Assembly (NCBI RefSeq): GCF_016860545.1
Contig: NZ_BNEB01000003.1
Span: 1,612,001-1,676,000 of the forward strand
Length of the DNA stretch: 64,000 nucleotides
Direction of reading: 5' to 3'
Source of the DNA: Streptomyces asoensis
Lineage (GTDB): Bacteria > Actinomycetota > Actinomycetes > Streptomycetales > Streptomycetaceae
The position numbers were made by a program, and so were the translations under genes. The notes beneath the pieces were generated by a model. That model ran no database searches, had not been told where the DNA came from, and saw only the letters and a list, made by a program, of their open reading frames with translations. Shown one piece after another: positions 50,147 through 59,180 of this stretch. Position 1 is the first letter of the stretch; each line of letters starts with the position of its first letter.

Positions 50147-50332
50147 ATGACGGTCTCCGTGAACCGCGAACTCTGTTACGGCTCCGGCGAATGCGCCTTC
50201 CGGGTGCCCTCCGTGTTCACCGCGGTGGACGGCCTGGGAGCCGTCGTGCCGGGACGCGAGGACGCCGACGGCGATCCGGAGGTGCGCGAGGCCGCGGAAC
50301 GCTGCCCGTCCCAGGCCATCGCCCTCGGCTAG
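50147..50332 (+). CDS. [3Fe-4S] ferredoxin
   Basis: 61 aa from ATG 50147. Three Cys (C10, C16, C53) in the pattern CYGSGEC...ERCPSQAI; the first cluster segment has C-x5-C rather than C-x2-C-x2-C, the [3Fe-4S] type that feeds Streptomyces P450s. No P450 is adjacent; the nearest in the window is at 15292. Probably a general electron donor. Acidic, as expected. Confidence 0.88.
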   Translation: MTVSVNRELCYGSGECAFRVPSVFTAVDGLGAVVPGREDADGDPEVREAAERCPSQAIALG

Positions 50333-50358
50333 CCGCGCGCGGCCTGCCCCGGCGGCCG

Positions 50359-51144
50359 TCAGCCCCGTGCGGGGGCGCCGGCCCCCGGGTAGCTCCAGCG
50401 GAAGGACTCCAGCGCGCGGGCCCTGGCCTCCACGACCGCCATCCGGGCCTCCCGTTCGACCGGGTCGACATGCGCGGCCTGCCCCGTCACCTGGCCGTTC
50501 CACTTGCGGTAGAAGAGCCCGGTGCGCGCCGAGAACCAGCCCCGGCTCACCGAGTTGAGCGCCAGCAGCACCCCCGTGTCCTCGGAGGCCGGCAGCGCCA
50601 TCCAGCCGCCCAGCGCGGCCAGCAGGTCCCGCCGTACGAAGAGGCTCGCGGGGTGGACCTGGGCGCGGAAGCCGTGCGCCTTCCAGTGGTCGAGCACCGC
50701 CCCCTTCTCGATGGGCCCCTCGGCGGGATCCCCGGGGAAGCCGACGGTGCTGCCGTCCGGCAGGAGGTCGAGGACGCCCGAGGTCGCCCAGCCCAGCCCC
50801 GGATCGCCTTCGAGGGCGGCCAGGTCACGGGCGAGCGCGCCCGCCGCGAGCCGGTCGTCGGCGTCCAGGACCTTCACGTACTCGCCCTCGGCGTGCGCGA
50901 GCGCGATGGTGCGGGCGACCCCGGGGCCGCCGGGCCGCCCCTGCCGGAAGGTCACCCGGGCGTCGGCGGGAACGTAGGGCGCGACCTCGTCCGTCGTGCC
51001 GTCCTCCTGTATCACCCAGTGCCACCCCCAGCCGTCGGGCAACTCCTGGGCGCGCAGCGACGCGTAGGCCTCGGGCAGATACCGCGCCGAAGGGGCGTGG
51101 ACGGCGGTGACGATGACGATGCGCCGGCGCACGACGGCACTCAC
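50359..51144 (-). CDS. GT2 family glycosyltransferase
   Basis: 261 aa from GTG 51144. GT-A fold: IVIVTAVHAPSARYLPEAYASL, VIQEDGTTDEVAPY, metal-binding KVLDADDRLAAGAL near residue 92, and FVRRDLLAALGGWMALPASEDTGV with the catalytic-type Glu-Asp pair. No TM, so a soluble or peripheral enzyme using a nucleotide sugar. Acceptor unknown. It lies downstream of a terminator and is its own unit. Confidence 0.85.
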   Translation of the reverse strand: MSAVVRRRIVIVTAVHAPSARYLPEAYASLRAQELPDGWGWHWVIQEDGTTDEVAPYVPADARVTFRQGRPGGPGVARTIALAHAEGEYVKVLDADDRLAAGALARDLAALEGDPGLGWATSGVLDLLPDGSTVGFPGDPAEGPIEKGAVLDHWKAHGFRAQVHPASLFVRRDLLAALGGWMALPASEDTGVLLALNSVSRGWFSARTGLFYRKWNGQVTGQAAHVDPVEREARMAVVEARARALESFRWSYPGAGAPARG

Positions 51145-51214
51145 ACCTTCCGGACGGTGGCGAGGAGCGAATCCGTACTCAGGGCCGCCCGGGACCCGCC
51201 CGGGCAGGAAAAGA

Positions 51215-51252
51215 CCCGGTCGCTGGCGACGGGGGATGCACCAGCGACCGGG
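51215..51252 (-). terminator. intrinsic terminator of the WD40 gene
   Basis: Perfect 12-bp arms CCCGGTCGCTGG / CCAGCGACCGGG with a 14-nt loop. On the minus strand it is followed by TCTTTTCC and lies about 100 nt past the WD40 gene stop, a textbook terminator. Confidence 0.9.
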
Positions 51253-51349
51253 CTATGGCCAAGGCTAACAAGGCTGCCGGGCCGGCGGGCGTCGACGTCT
51301 CAGCTGCCCCGCCGTTGTGATCGGGATCACTCTTCCGGTCCCGCCGTGC

Positions 51350-54300
51350 TCAGTCGTCGCACGGCGGCTCGTAGGAGAGCCGGGGCAGGTACTCGTGCCA
51401 CACGTCCGTCGTCAGCACGCCCCTGGTGGTCGCGCAGATACGGCTGATCGCCTCCTCCGGGTCCAGGTTCCACAGCCGTACGGTGTCGGCGCCGCTGGAG
51501 ACGCCGAGCATGTGGCTGCCGGGACTGAAAGAGAGGAAGTTGCCGGTCTTGGCGTTCGGGCTCATCGACTGCCCGATGGGGGAGGCGTCCCCCGGATCGC
51601 TCACGTTCCACAGCCGGACCGTGTTGTCGTTGCCGCCGCTGGCCAGGGTGTCGCCGTCCCGGCCGAAGGTCAGCGACACGACCGCCTCGGTGTGCCCGGT
51701 GAGCGGTGCGCCCCGCCGGGTCGCCTCCGCCGGGTCGCCCACGTCCCACAGCCGTACGGTGTCGTCGTCGCTGCCGCTGGCCAGCGTCCGGCCGTCCGGG
51801 CTGTAGACGAGCGCGTTGACCGGCCCGGTGTGCCCGGTGAGCGGACCGCCGAGCGCGCTGCCGTGCCGGGGATCGCCCACGTCCCACAGCCGTACGGTGT
51901 GGTCCGCGCCGCCGCTGGCCAGGGTGCGGCCGTCCGGGCTGAACACCAGGGCGTTGACGAACCCCTTGTGCCCGGTGAGCGGAGCGCCGAGCGCGGTGGT
52001 GTGCGCGGGGTCGCTCACGTCCCACAGCTGGATGGTGCGGTCGTCGTAGGCGGTCGCCAGAGTGCGCCCGTCCGGGGCGAAGGCCAGCGCGTCGGGGCCG
52101 AGGAACCGGGTGCGCAGCTCGACCGGCGGCCCCGCCGAGACCGGCCGGGCCGGGTCGGTGACGTCCCACAGGTACACCGCCCGGTTCGCCGTCAGCACCG
52201 CGAGCGTGCGGCCGTCGGGCGAGAACGCCAGCGTGCGCTCGCTGCCGTCGTCGGGCATGAAGGGCGCGCCCAGCGTGACGGGCCGGCCGGGGTCCGCCAC
52301 GTCCCACAGCCGGACCCGGCCGTCGCGGGCGGCCGTCGCGAGCACCCGCCCGTCCGGCCGGAAGGAGCCGCTGCGGCCGATCATGTCCGACGTGGGCACC
52401 GACCAGAGCCGCACCTTGCCGTCCCCGTTGCCGGTGGCGAGGGTGCGGCCGTCGGGGCTGAAGCCGAGCGCGTACATCTCCCCGCTGCCTCCCGCCAGCG
52501 GTTCGCCGACCTGCGAGGGGTACGCCGGGTCGCTGACGTTCCACAGGGTGGCCGTGCTGTCCGCGCTGCCGGCGGCGAGCATGGTCCCCGCCGGGTTGAA
52601 GGCCACCGACCACACGGGCCCGGTGTGCCCGTTGAGCGGGGCGCCGAGCTGCGCCGCCCGGCCGGGGTCGCCCACGTCCCACAGCCGTACGGTGTCGTCC
52701 GCGCTGCCGCTGGCCAGGGTGTCGCCGTCGGGGCTGAATGCCAGCGAGTGCACGGTGTCGGTGTGACCCGTCAGGACCGTGCCGAGCCGCTTCGGACGGC
52801 GTGGATCGGCCGTGTCCCACAGCCGGATCGTGTTGTCGTCGCCGCCCGCCGCGAGGGTGCGGCCGTCCGGACCGAACGCCACCGAGCGCACGGCCGCGGT
52901 GTGTCCGGTGAGCACGGACAGCGCCGCCGGCCGGCCCGGGTCGCGCAGGTCCCACAGCCGCACGGTGCGGTCCTCGCCCGCGGAGGCCAGCGTCCGCCCG
53001 TCCGGGCTGAAGGCGAGCAGGTAGATCGTGCCGGAATGGCCCGTCAGCGGTTTCCCGAGCGGCCGTGGGCGGGCGGGGTCGCGCACGTCCCAGAGCCGTA
53101 CGGTGCCGTCGTCGCCCGCGCTGGCCAGGGTGTGCCCGTCCGGGCTGAACACCGCGCTGCTGACCCAGCTGGTGTGGCCGGTGAGCGGCCTGCCCAGCGG
53201 CTCGGGACGCGACCGGTCGCGCACGTCCCACAGCCGCACGGTCCGGTCGTAGCTGGCCGAGGCCAGCACCTTGCCGTCCGGGCTGAACGAGGTGAGGTAG
53301 ACGGCGCCGGTGTGGCCCAGCAGGGGCGTGGCCAGCGGCGCGTTCACGATCGAGACCAGGCGGTTGTTGGTGCCCGCGTCGTCCGGCCGCAGTCCGTGCG
53401 CCACCAGGTCGAGCTGCGCGGACAGCGACGGATCCGTGTACTGGACCCGGTCGGCCTCCGCGACCACCTGCTCGAACACGGCGTCGTTGCGCTGCTGCCA
53501 GGCGACCACGGCCGCGCCGACGGCGACGATCGCCAGCACCACCAGCGCCGACACCGCGCCCCGGCTGATCCACACGATGCGCCGGCGCAGCCTGACCGAG
53601 GCCGCCAGGAACTCCACCGCGCTGCGGGTGAGGAAGGTGTCGCCCGCCGACCTGGCCCAGGTGTGCGCCTGCTCCAGCCGGGAGCCCCGGTAGAGCAGCG
53701 CCGAGTCGCGGTGCGAGCCCTCCCAGGCCCGCCCGTCCTCCTCCAGCCGCTGGCGCAGCAGATGGTCGCTGCGGTCCTCGTCGATCCAGTCGCGCAGCCG
53801 GGGCCAGGCGTGCAGCAGCGCCTCGTGGGTGATCTCGACGGTCTCCGCGTCGAGGGTCACGAGCCGGGCCCGCACCAGCGCCTCCAGCGACTCCTCCGTC
53901 TTGCCCGGGTCGGCCGACTCCTGCGCCAGTTGGCGGCGCGTGCCCCGCCGCCGGGTCGCCTGGGTGTCCTCACCGAGCCGGACCAGCCGCAGCAGAAGCA
54001 GCCGGGCGGCCGTGCGCGCCGCGGGATCGAGCGCGGACCAGGCGCGTTCGGCGGTGGCCGCCACCGCGCCCTGGATGCCGCCCGCGGCGCGGTAGCCGGC
54101 CAGCGTCAGCCGGCCCGCCTTGCGGCGCTGCCAGGTGGCGAGCAGAGCGTGCGAGAGCAGGGGGAGCACACCGGCGTGCGCTCCGCGCGGGCCGTCGGCC
54201 GTCACCTCGCGGATGATCAGCTCCGCCAGTCCGGGTTCGAGCTCCAGACCCACGGCCCGGGCCGGCCCGGTCACCGCCTCGCGCAGCTCCGGCGTGGTGA

Positions 54301-55540
54301 GCGGCCCGAGCACCATGTGCCGGTGCTGGAGCGCGTCCGAGAGCTCGGGGTGACCGAGGCACTCCTCGTAGAAGTCGGCACGGACACCGAGGACGACCAG
54401 GGCGGGGGGCCCGGCCGGGGGGACTTCTGAGGATCCCCCCGTTTCGGCGGGCGTGCAGGCGGCGTGCAGCAGCTGGATGAAGAGGCGCCGGTCGGCGTCG
54501 TCGGCACAGAGAGTGAAGGTTTCCTCGAACTGGTCGACGATGATGACGGGACGTGGGGGGTGTGCGGGGCTTACGGGGTGCTCGGGGTGCGCGGTGTCTT
54601 CGGGACCAGCAGGACCAGCGGGGGCTGCGGGACTCTCGGGAGGCGTGTCGGAGGCGTCGGTGTGCCGCCGGGCCCAGGCCGAGACGGCGTCCCGCACGGC
54701 CTGCGCGAAACGTGGGCTGCCGGGCTCCGGACGCTCCGGACGCCGACTGCCGGGCTCCGGTCCGCCGACGAGGGGCGCGAGCCCGGGGATGCGGCCGGCC
54801 AGCTCGGCGAGCGGATCGGCGCCCGGCAGGAACTGGAGGACCTCGGTGGCAGGTGCCGGAGCGGCCCCCTCGGCCTCCGTCGTCCGGTCGCCCCCGGTCC
54901 GGCCGGTCGGTGCACCCCCCTGGAGGGCCGGCACGAGCCCGGCGCTGAGCAGCGAGGACTTGCCCGCCCCGGAGGCGCCGACCAGCATGACCAGGCCCCC
55001 CGTGCCCTCCGCCGCGCGCAGCTGGGTGACGAGGGCCCCGGTGCTCCGCTCCCGGCCGAAGAACCAGCGGGCGTCCTCCTCCCGGTACGAGGCGAGCCCG
55101 CGGTAGGGGCACACCGCACCCGGCATGCCCTGGGCCTGCGCGGCGGGCCGCTCGCCCTGCGTCCCCTTCTCCGCGGGGGCGGCGGACACATCGGCGGCGA
55201 CCGGGTCCGCGACCGCCCGTTCCCACAGCCGCTGCCAGTGGACGAGGTCGTAGAGTCCGGCCGCGACCGGGGCGGGCCGCGTGCGCCGCGCCTCGGGTAT
55301 CAGGACGTGCAGCACCGCGGCGAGAGCGGCGAACTGGGCGGGTACGTTCCTGGCCCGCCGCCAGTCGCTGATCCGCTGGGTGGAGACCCGGACCGGACGC
55401 CCCCGTTCGTCGACCCGCTGGAGCCGGGCGACCGTCTCGGAGACCCGCTTGAGGGGTGGGTTGCCGGCTTCCTTGTACAGCAGCGCGAGTCGTTCCGCGA
55501 AGGCCGTGCGTGCGCCCGAGTCGGAACTCAAGGCTTCCAC
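51350..55540 (-). CDS. HTH-nSTAND1-type NTPase with TM and 14 WD40 repeats
   Basis: 1396 aa, GTG start. Domains: N-terminal HTH-like (about 12-85, RVSTQRISDWRRARNVPAQF), then CPYRGLASYREEDARWFFGRE (144-164), the hallmark before the P-loop GASGAGKSS (188-196), Walker B VIIVDQFEE, a winged/helical STAND part to about 640, one TM (about 655-680) and fourteen WD repeats (about 740-1365, mostly ending TVRLWDV), i.e. two seven-bladed propellers. Short Cys-containing tail. Works as a sensor-switch; the signal and output are unknown. May oligomerise on sensing; membrane-tethered. Confidence 0.92.
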   Translation of the reverse strand: MEALSSDSGARTAFAERLALLYKEAGNPPLKRVSETVARLQRVDERGRPVRVSTQRISDWRRARNVPAQFAALAAVLHVLIPEARRTRPAPVAAGLYDLVHWQRLWERAVADPVAADVSAAPAEKGTQGERPAAQAQGMPGAVCPYRGLASYREEDARWFFGRERSTGALVTQLRAAEGTGGLVMLVGASGAGKSSLLSAGLVPALQGGAPTGRTGGDRTTEAEGAAPAPATEVLQFLPGADPLAELAGRIPGLAPLVGGPEPGSRRPERPEPGSPRFAQAVRDAVSAWARRHTDASDTPPESPAAPAGPAGPEDTAHPEHPVSPAHPPRPVIIVDQFEETFTLCADDADRRLFIQLLHAACTPAETGGSSEVPPAGPPALVVLGVRADFYEECLGHPELSDALQHRHMVLGPLTTPELREAVTGPARAVGLELEPGLAELIIREVTADGPRGAHAGVLPLLSHALLATWQRRKAGRLTLAGYRAAGGIQGAVAATAERAWSALDPAARTAARLLLLRLVRLGEDTQATRRRGTRRQLAQESADPGKTEESLEALVRARLVTLDAETVEITHEALLHAWPRLRDWIDEDRSDHLLRQRLEEDGRAWEGSHRDSALLYRGSRLEQAHTWARSAGDTFLTRSAVEFLAASVRLRRRIVWISRGAVSALVVLAIVAVGAAVVAWQQRNDAVFEQVVAEADRVQYTDPSLSAQLDLVAHGLRPDDAGTNNRLVSIVNAPLATPLLGHTGAVYLTSFSPDGKVLASASYDRTVRLWDVRDRSRPEPLGRPLTGHTSWVSSAVFSPDGHTLASAGDDGTVRLWDVRDPARPRPLGKPLTGHSGTIYLLAFSPDGRTLASAGEDRTVRLWDLRDPGRPAALSVLTGHTAAVRSVAFGPDGRTLAAGGDDNTIRLWDTADPRRPKRLGTVLTGHTDTVHSLAFSPDGDTLASGSADDTVRLWDVGDPGRAAQLGAPLNGHTGPVWSVAFNPAGTMLAAGSADSTATLWNVSDPAYPSQVGEPLAGGSGEMYALGFSPDGRTLATGNGDGKVRLWSVPTSDMIGRSGSFRPDGRVLATAARDGRVRLWDVADPGRPVTLGAPFMPDDGSERTLAFSPDGRTLAVLTANRAVYLWDVTDPARPVSAGPPVELRTRFLGPDALAFAPDGRTLATAYDDRTIQLWDVSDPAHTTALGAPLTGHKGFVNALVFSPDGRTLASGGADHTVRLWDVGDPRHGSALGGPLTGHTGPVNALVYSPDGRTLASGSDDDTVRLWDVGDPAEATRRGAPLTGHTEAVVSLTFGRDGDTLASGGNDNTVRLWNVSDPGDASPIGQSMSPNAKTGNFLSFSPGSHMLGVSSGADTVRLWNLDPEEAISRICATTRGVLTTDVWHEYLPRLSYEPPCDD
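51450..53325 (-). repeat. tandem WD40-coding repeats
   Basis: Fourteen units of about 130 bp with near-identical stretches coding SPDGRTLASG and TVRLWDV. Similarity between units at the DNA level is high, so unequal recombination between blades is possible. Confidence 0.85.
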
Positions 55541-55749
55541 CCCTTACTTCCCACGCGCCTGCAAATCCGGACCGGAAAATCCACTTTATATGCCTGACCT
55601 GCGGTTACGGGGCCGACCGGACACCGGATCCTCCTCCCTCGGGGTTCCACCTGGCAGGATCCGCACACACAGGCGCAGCGACCAGGCACAACGCGGGTGA
55701 CCGCGCGCCGGGTGCGCCCACCGCGCCGGGACGGCGCGGTCGACCCCGC
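55541..55749. promoter_or_regulatory. promoter region of the WD40 gene
   Basis: On the minus strand a CATATAAAGTGG segment (about 55580-55591) stands out as AT-rich in GC-rich flanks, 40-50 bp before the GTG, and could be the -10 box. No tRNA or ORF supported here. Confidence 0.35.
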
Positions 55750-55805
55750 CCGCACCGTTCGTCACCGGTCCGCACGAGGGGAGGGACCGGTGCCGAACGG
55801 TGCGG
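55750..55805 (-). terminator. large two-tier inverted repeat after the MFS gene
   Basis: Outer arms CCGCACCGTTCG / CGAACGGTGCGG (12 bp) and inner arms ACCGGTCC / GGACCGGT (8 bp), separated by 2-nt internal bulges, loop 12 nt. It lies 15 bp past the MFS stop on the minus strand. GC-rich terminator without a U-tract. Confidence 0.7.
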
Positions 55806-55820
55806 CGCGTGACGGATCCG

Positions 55821-57446
55821 CTACCGCCCGCCGGAGCCCGGCTGGGTCGCCGGGATGCGGTGCGTGAGGAACAGCGAGAGCAGCGCGGCGAGCGCGAGGA
55901 CGGCTAGCGCCGCCCGCAAGCCGTCGATACGCGCCTCGGTGTTCGCCTCGAGCGCGGCGTCGGTCACCTCGGCGCTCGCGTCCGCGTCGGCGAGGGCGGT
56001 CTTCAGCTGGGCGTCCGACAGGAAGGGCACACCGCTGCTGAGCTGGGCGTCCGCCTCGGTCTTGACCCGGTCCGGGACCGCCGGGTTCTCCTCGACGCTG
56101 GTCAGGAACGACGTGGTCAGCGTGGCGATCAGGAGCGACCCGGCGAGTGCCGTACCGATGGAGGCCCCGAGGTTGGTGACGGAGTTCTGGATGCCGCCGA
56201 CCTCCGCGCTGCGCTCGTCCGGCACCGCCGACACGGTGACCGAGCCGAGCTGGGAGGCCAGCGCGCCCATGCCCAGCCCGATCAGCAGCAGCGGGACCGT
56301 GACGATCTCCGCGCCCGCGTCCGCGTCGAGCGCGGCCATCAGGACCACCGCCCCCGCGAACATCGAGAGGATCCCGAGCCGCACGACCCGCCGGGGGGAG
56401 ACGTCCGGGAGGAGGCGCGGGATCAGGACGGCCGCGGCCAGCAGGGTCACCGACAGCGGCAGGATGCGCGCACCGGTCTTCAGCGCGGACAGGCCGAGCG
56501 CCACCGAGAGGTAGAGCGGGACGACGAAGAACACTCCCATCTGGACGAGGTACTGGAAGAAGAACATCGTCAGACCGCCGGTGAGCTGCTTGTTCTCCAG
56601 CAGGGCCGGATCCACCAGCGGATCCCTGCCCCGGGCGACGAGCCGGGCCTCCCAGCGCAGGAACGCCCAGACCAGCGCCAGACCGGCGAACACCAGCCAC
56701 ACCACCGGTGAGACGCCGAGCCACGAGGGCCCGTCGGGCTTCGGCCGGAACCAGCCCCACTCCGACGAGCGCAGCACGCCGAACACGAAGGTGCCGAGCC
56801 CGAGGGCGGACAGCACGGTCCCCACCAGGTCGAGCCTGGGACGCACGTCGGGCGCGGCGTCGGCGACCCGCCGGGCGAGCAGCAGGATGCCGAGCACGAG
56901 GACCACCTCCCCGGCGAACACCCAGCGCCAGGAGAAGTACGTGGTGGCCACGCCCCCGATGAGGGGTCCCACGGCGATGGCCACTGCACCGGCCGCGGCC
57001 ACGAGTCCGTAGGCGGCCGGGCGGCGCTCCACGGCGAAGTTCCCGGCGACGAGCGCCACGATCGAGGGCAGGATCAGCGCCGCCCCGATCCCCTCCAGCA
57101 GTGACCAGCCGAACAGCAGCACCGGCAGGTTCGGGGCCAGCGCCGTGGTCAGCGACCCGCATCCGTAGACGACGCAGCCGATCATGAAGGCCCGCTTGCG
57201 CCCGATCAGCGCTCCGACCTTGCCGCCGGGCACCATGAGCATCGCCATGACCAGGGTGTACGCCGTGATCGCGCCCTGGATCCCGGTGACGGACGAGCCC
57301 ACGTCCTCTGCCACGGTGGCGATCGACACGTTCATGACGGAGCTGTCCAGCGCCATCAGGAACTGCCCCGCCGCGAGCGTCAGCAGGACGACACCCGCGC
57401 CTTTCGAACCTTCGTTCGCCTTCGCCGGTTCCGCAGAGGGGCTCAT
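55821..57446 (-). CDS. MFS exporter, DHA2/EmrB-type (14 TM)
   Basis: 541 aa from ATG 57446; a longer frame to 57509 lacks support. QFLMALDSSVMNVSIATVAED is the motif of EmrB/QacA exporters, GGKVGALIGRKRAFMIG is motif A, and a large hydrophilic loop sits near residue 470-515. Fourteen TM by eye. Exports drugs or metabolites with proton uptake. No TetR/MarR gene beside it; the divergent region contains a palindrome at 57585. Not paralogous in detail with the exporter at 2902. Confidence 0.9.
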   Translation of the reverse strand: MSPSAEPAKANEGSKGAGVVLLTLAAGQFLMALDSSVMNVSIATVAEDVGSSVTGIQGAITAYTLVMAMLMVPGGKVGALIGRKRAFMIGCVVYGCGSLTTALAPNLPVLLFGWSLLEGIGAALILPSIVALVAGNFAVERRPAAYGLVAAAGAVAIAVGPLIGGVATTYFSWRWVFAGEVVLVLGILLLARRVADAAPDVRPRLDLVGTVLSALGLGTFVFGVLRSSEWGWFRPKPDGPSWLGVSPVVWLVFAGLALVWAFLRWEARLVARGRDPLVDPALLENKQLTGGLTMFFFQYLVQMGVFFVVPLYLSVALGLSALKTGARILPLSVTLLAAAVLIPRLLPDVSPRRVVRLGILSMFAGAVVLMAALDADAGAEIVTVPLLLIGLGMGALASQLGSVTVSAVPDERSAEVGGIQNSVTNLGASIGTALAGSLLIATLTTSFLTSVEENPAVPDRVKTEADAQLSSGVPFLSDAQLKTALADADASAEVTDAALEANTEARIDGLRAALAVLALAALLSLFLTHRIPATQPGSGGR

Positions 57447-57584
57447 CGTCGCATTGTCACCACGCCGGTGACGCCCATGAAGAACAGCCCTCCGACCCGC
57501 CCGGAACATCAGCCGGGCGGGGGAGGGGGTACGGGCCGGCGGGACGGTGGGCCGGCCGGTGGGCCGGGTCCCGCTCCCGAACGG

Positions 57585-57599
57585 CGGAACTGCGTTCCG
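57585..57599. promoter_or_regulatory. 15-bp palindrome CGGAACTGCGTTCCG
   Basis: Perfect dyad between the divergent MFS (start 57446) and DUF2252 (start 57701) genes. GGAAC is also the -35 core of SigE-type ECF promoters. Either an operator or chance; no regulator is adjacent. Confidence 0.35.
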
Positions 57600-57700
57600 G
57601 GGAGATCACCCGAGGCGGGTGAGGCCGACGTGCCGGATCACTGATGCCCTGGAACCGGACTGTCTCTGACGCCCTCACGCGCCCTCACGGAGCCGCTGCC

Positions 57701-59125
57701 ATGACGATGACCCCGAACAACCTGGACGGACACGACGTGCGGCACCGCTCCCCGCAGGAGCGGGCCGCGCTCGGCAAGGCCGCACGGGCCGCCGCGCCCC
57801 GCTCCGGTCACGCGGAGTTCGCTCCCGGGCCGGACCGGCCGGATCCCTTGAAGATCATCGAGAAGCAGTCGGCGTCCCGGCTGCACGACCTCGTACCGAT
57901 CCGCTACGGCAGGATGTCCGAGTCGCCGTTCCGCTTCTACCGGGGCGCCGCCGCCATCATGGCGTCGGACCTCGCGGGCACCCCGACGACGGGACTGCGC
58001 ACCCAGCTCTGCGGCGACGCGCACATGCTGAACTTCCGGCTGCTGGCCTCACCGGAACGTCGCCTGATGTTCGACATCAACGACTTCGACGAGACCCTGC
58101 CGGGCCCCTGGGAGTGGGACGTCAAACGCCTGGCCGCCAGTCTCGTCATCGCGGGCCGGGCCAACGGCTTCAGCACCAAGCAGCGGGCGGCGATCGTACG
58201 GGCCACCGTGAAGTCGTACCGCGACAGCATGCGGACCTTCGCCGGGCTCGGCAACCTGGCCGTCTGGTACGCCCAGTTCGACGTCGCCCGGGTACGGGAC
58301 CGCTTCGGGCCCGACCTGTCCGCACGGGGCCGCGAACGCTGGTCGCAGGCCGTCACCAAGGCGCGCTCGCACGACACCCTCCAGGTCTTCGACAAGCTGA
58401 CCCACGAAGTCGACGGCAGACGCCGCATCACCCCCGACCCGCCGCTCATCACCCCCCTGGAGGACCTGCTGCCCAACGGCAGGCGCGGCGACCTGGAGAA
58501 GGAGATCCGCCGGCTGATCGAGCGCTACGGCCAGACCCTCCCCTCGGACCGGCGCTACCTGCTGGAGCAGTACCGGGTGGCCGACATGGCCCGCAAGGTC
58601 GTCGGGGTCGGCAGCGTGGGCACCCGCTGCTGGATCGTGCTCCTGCTCGGCAAGGACGACGAGGACCCGCTGTTCCTCCAGGCCAAGGAGGCCGACGAGT
58701 CGGTACTCGCGCCGCACGTCGGGGCGAGCACCTACCGCACCCAGGGCGAACGGGTGGTCGCCGGGCAACGGCTCATGCAGGCCACCAGCGACATCTTCCT
58801 CGGCTGGGAACGCGTCGAGGGCATCGACGGCCGGCGCCGGGACTTCTACGTACGTCAACTGCGCGACTGGAAGTGGGTCGCCACGGCGGAGGACATGGTG
58901 CCGCGGGGCATGCGGACCTTCGGCGCCCTGTGCGGCGCGACGCTGGCCCGCGCCCACGCGAGGTCCGGCGACCGCATCGCCATCGCCGCCTACCTGGGCG
59001 CCGGCGACAGCTTCGACCGCGCGCTGACCACCTTCGCCGAGCAGTACGCCGACCAGAACGAACGCGACCACCAGTCCCTGGTGACGGCGATAGCCAAGGG
59101 CAGACTCCCCTCGGAAGCGGCCTGA
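57701..59125 (+). CDS. DUF2252 family protein
   Basis: 474 aa from ATG 57701 with CGGAG upstream; an extension to 57644 is unlikely. Conserved family of unknown activity with protein-kinase-like features: SPFRFYRGAAAIMASDL near 92, QLCGDAHMLNFRLLASPERRLMFDINDFDETLPGPWEWDVKRLAAS near 120-165 (acid/His pattern similar to aminoglycoside-kinase-like catalytic loops), and YVRQLRDWK near 383. Soluble. Followed by a small convergent coiled-coil gene. Confidence 0.88.
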   Translation: MTMTPNNLDGHDVRHRSPQERAALGKAARAAAPRSGHAEFAPGPDRPDPLKIIEKQSASRLHDLVPIRYGRMSESPFRFYRGAAAIMASDLAGTPTTGLRTQLCGDAHMLNFRLLASPERRLMFDINDFDETLPGPWEWDVKRLAASLVIAGRANGFSTKQRAAIVRATVKSYRDSMRTFAGLGNLAVWYAQFDVARVRDRFGPDLSARGRERWSQAVTKARSHDTLQVFDKLTHEVDGRRRITPDPPLITPLEDLLPNGRRGDLEKEIRRLIERYGQTLPSDRRYLLEQYRVADMARKVVGVGSVGTRCWIVLLLGKDDEDPLFLQAKEADESVLAPHVGASTYRTQGERVVAGQRLMQATSDIFLGWERVEGIDGRRRDFYVRQLRDWKWVATAEDMVPRGMRTFGALCGATLARAHARSGDRIAIAAYLGAGDSFDRALTTFAEQYADQNERDHQSLVTAIAKGRLPSEAA

Positions 59126-59180
59126 ACGGGCCGGGGCTCAGGGCCGGGGCCGTTGCCGTGGCCGACCGAAGCTGTCACGG

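Noticed and set aside
51255..51320. 21-codon ORF (MAKANKAAG...) after the strong hairpin
   Set aside because: The hairpin is fully explained as a minus-strand terminator with a U-tract, and no plus-strand ribosome site precedes the ORF.
51450..53325. Regular DNA repeats that could suggest a CRISPR or satellite array
   Set aside because: They are coding WD40 blades with a normal reading frame; units are about 130 bp without spacers.
51327..53573. 748-aa open frame antisense-adjacent to the WD40 region
   Set aside because: Arg/Gly/Pro-rich shadow of the WD40 repeats in another frame; its apparent repeats come from the real gene.
55570..55700. Possible tRNA or small RNA near the WD40 gene start
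   Set aside because: No cloverleaf or T-loop sequence could be formed.
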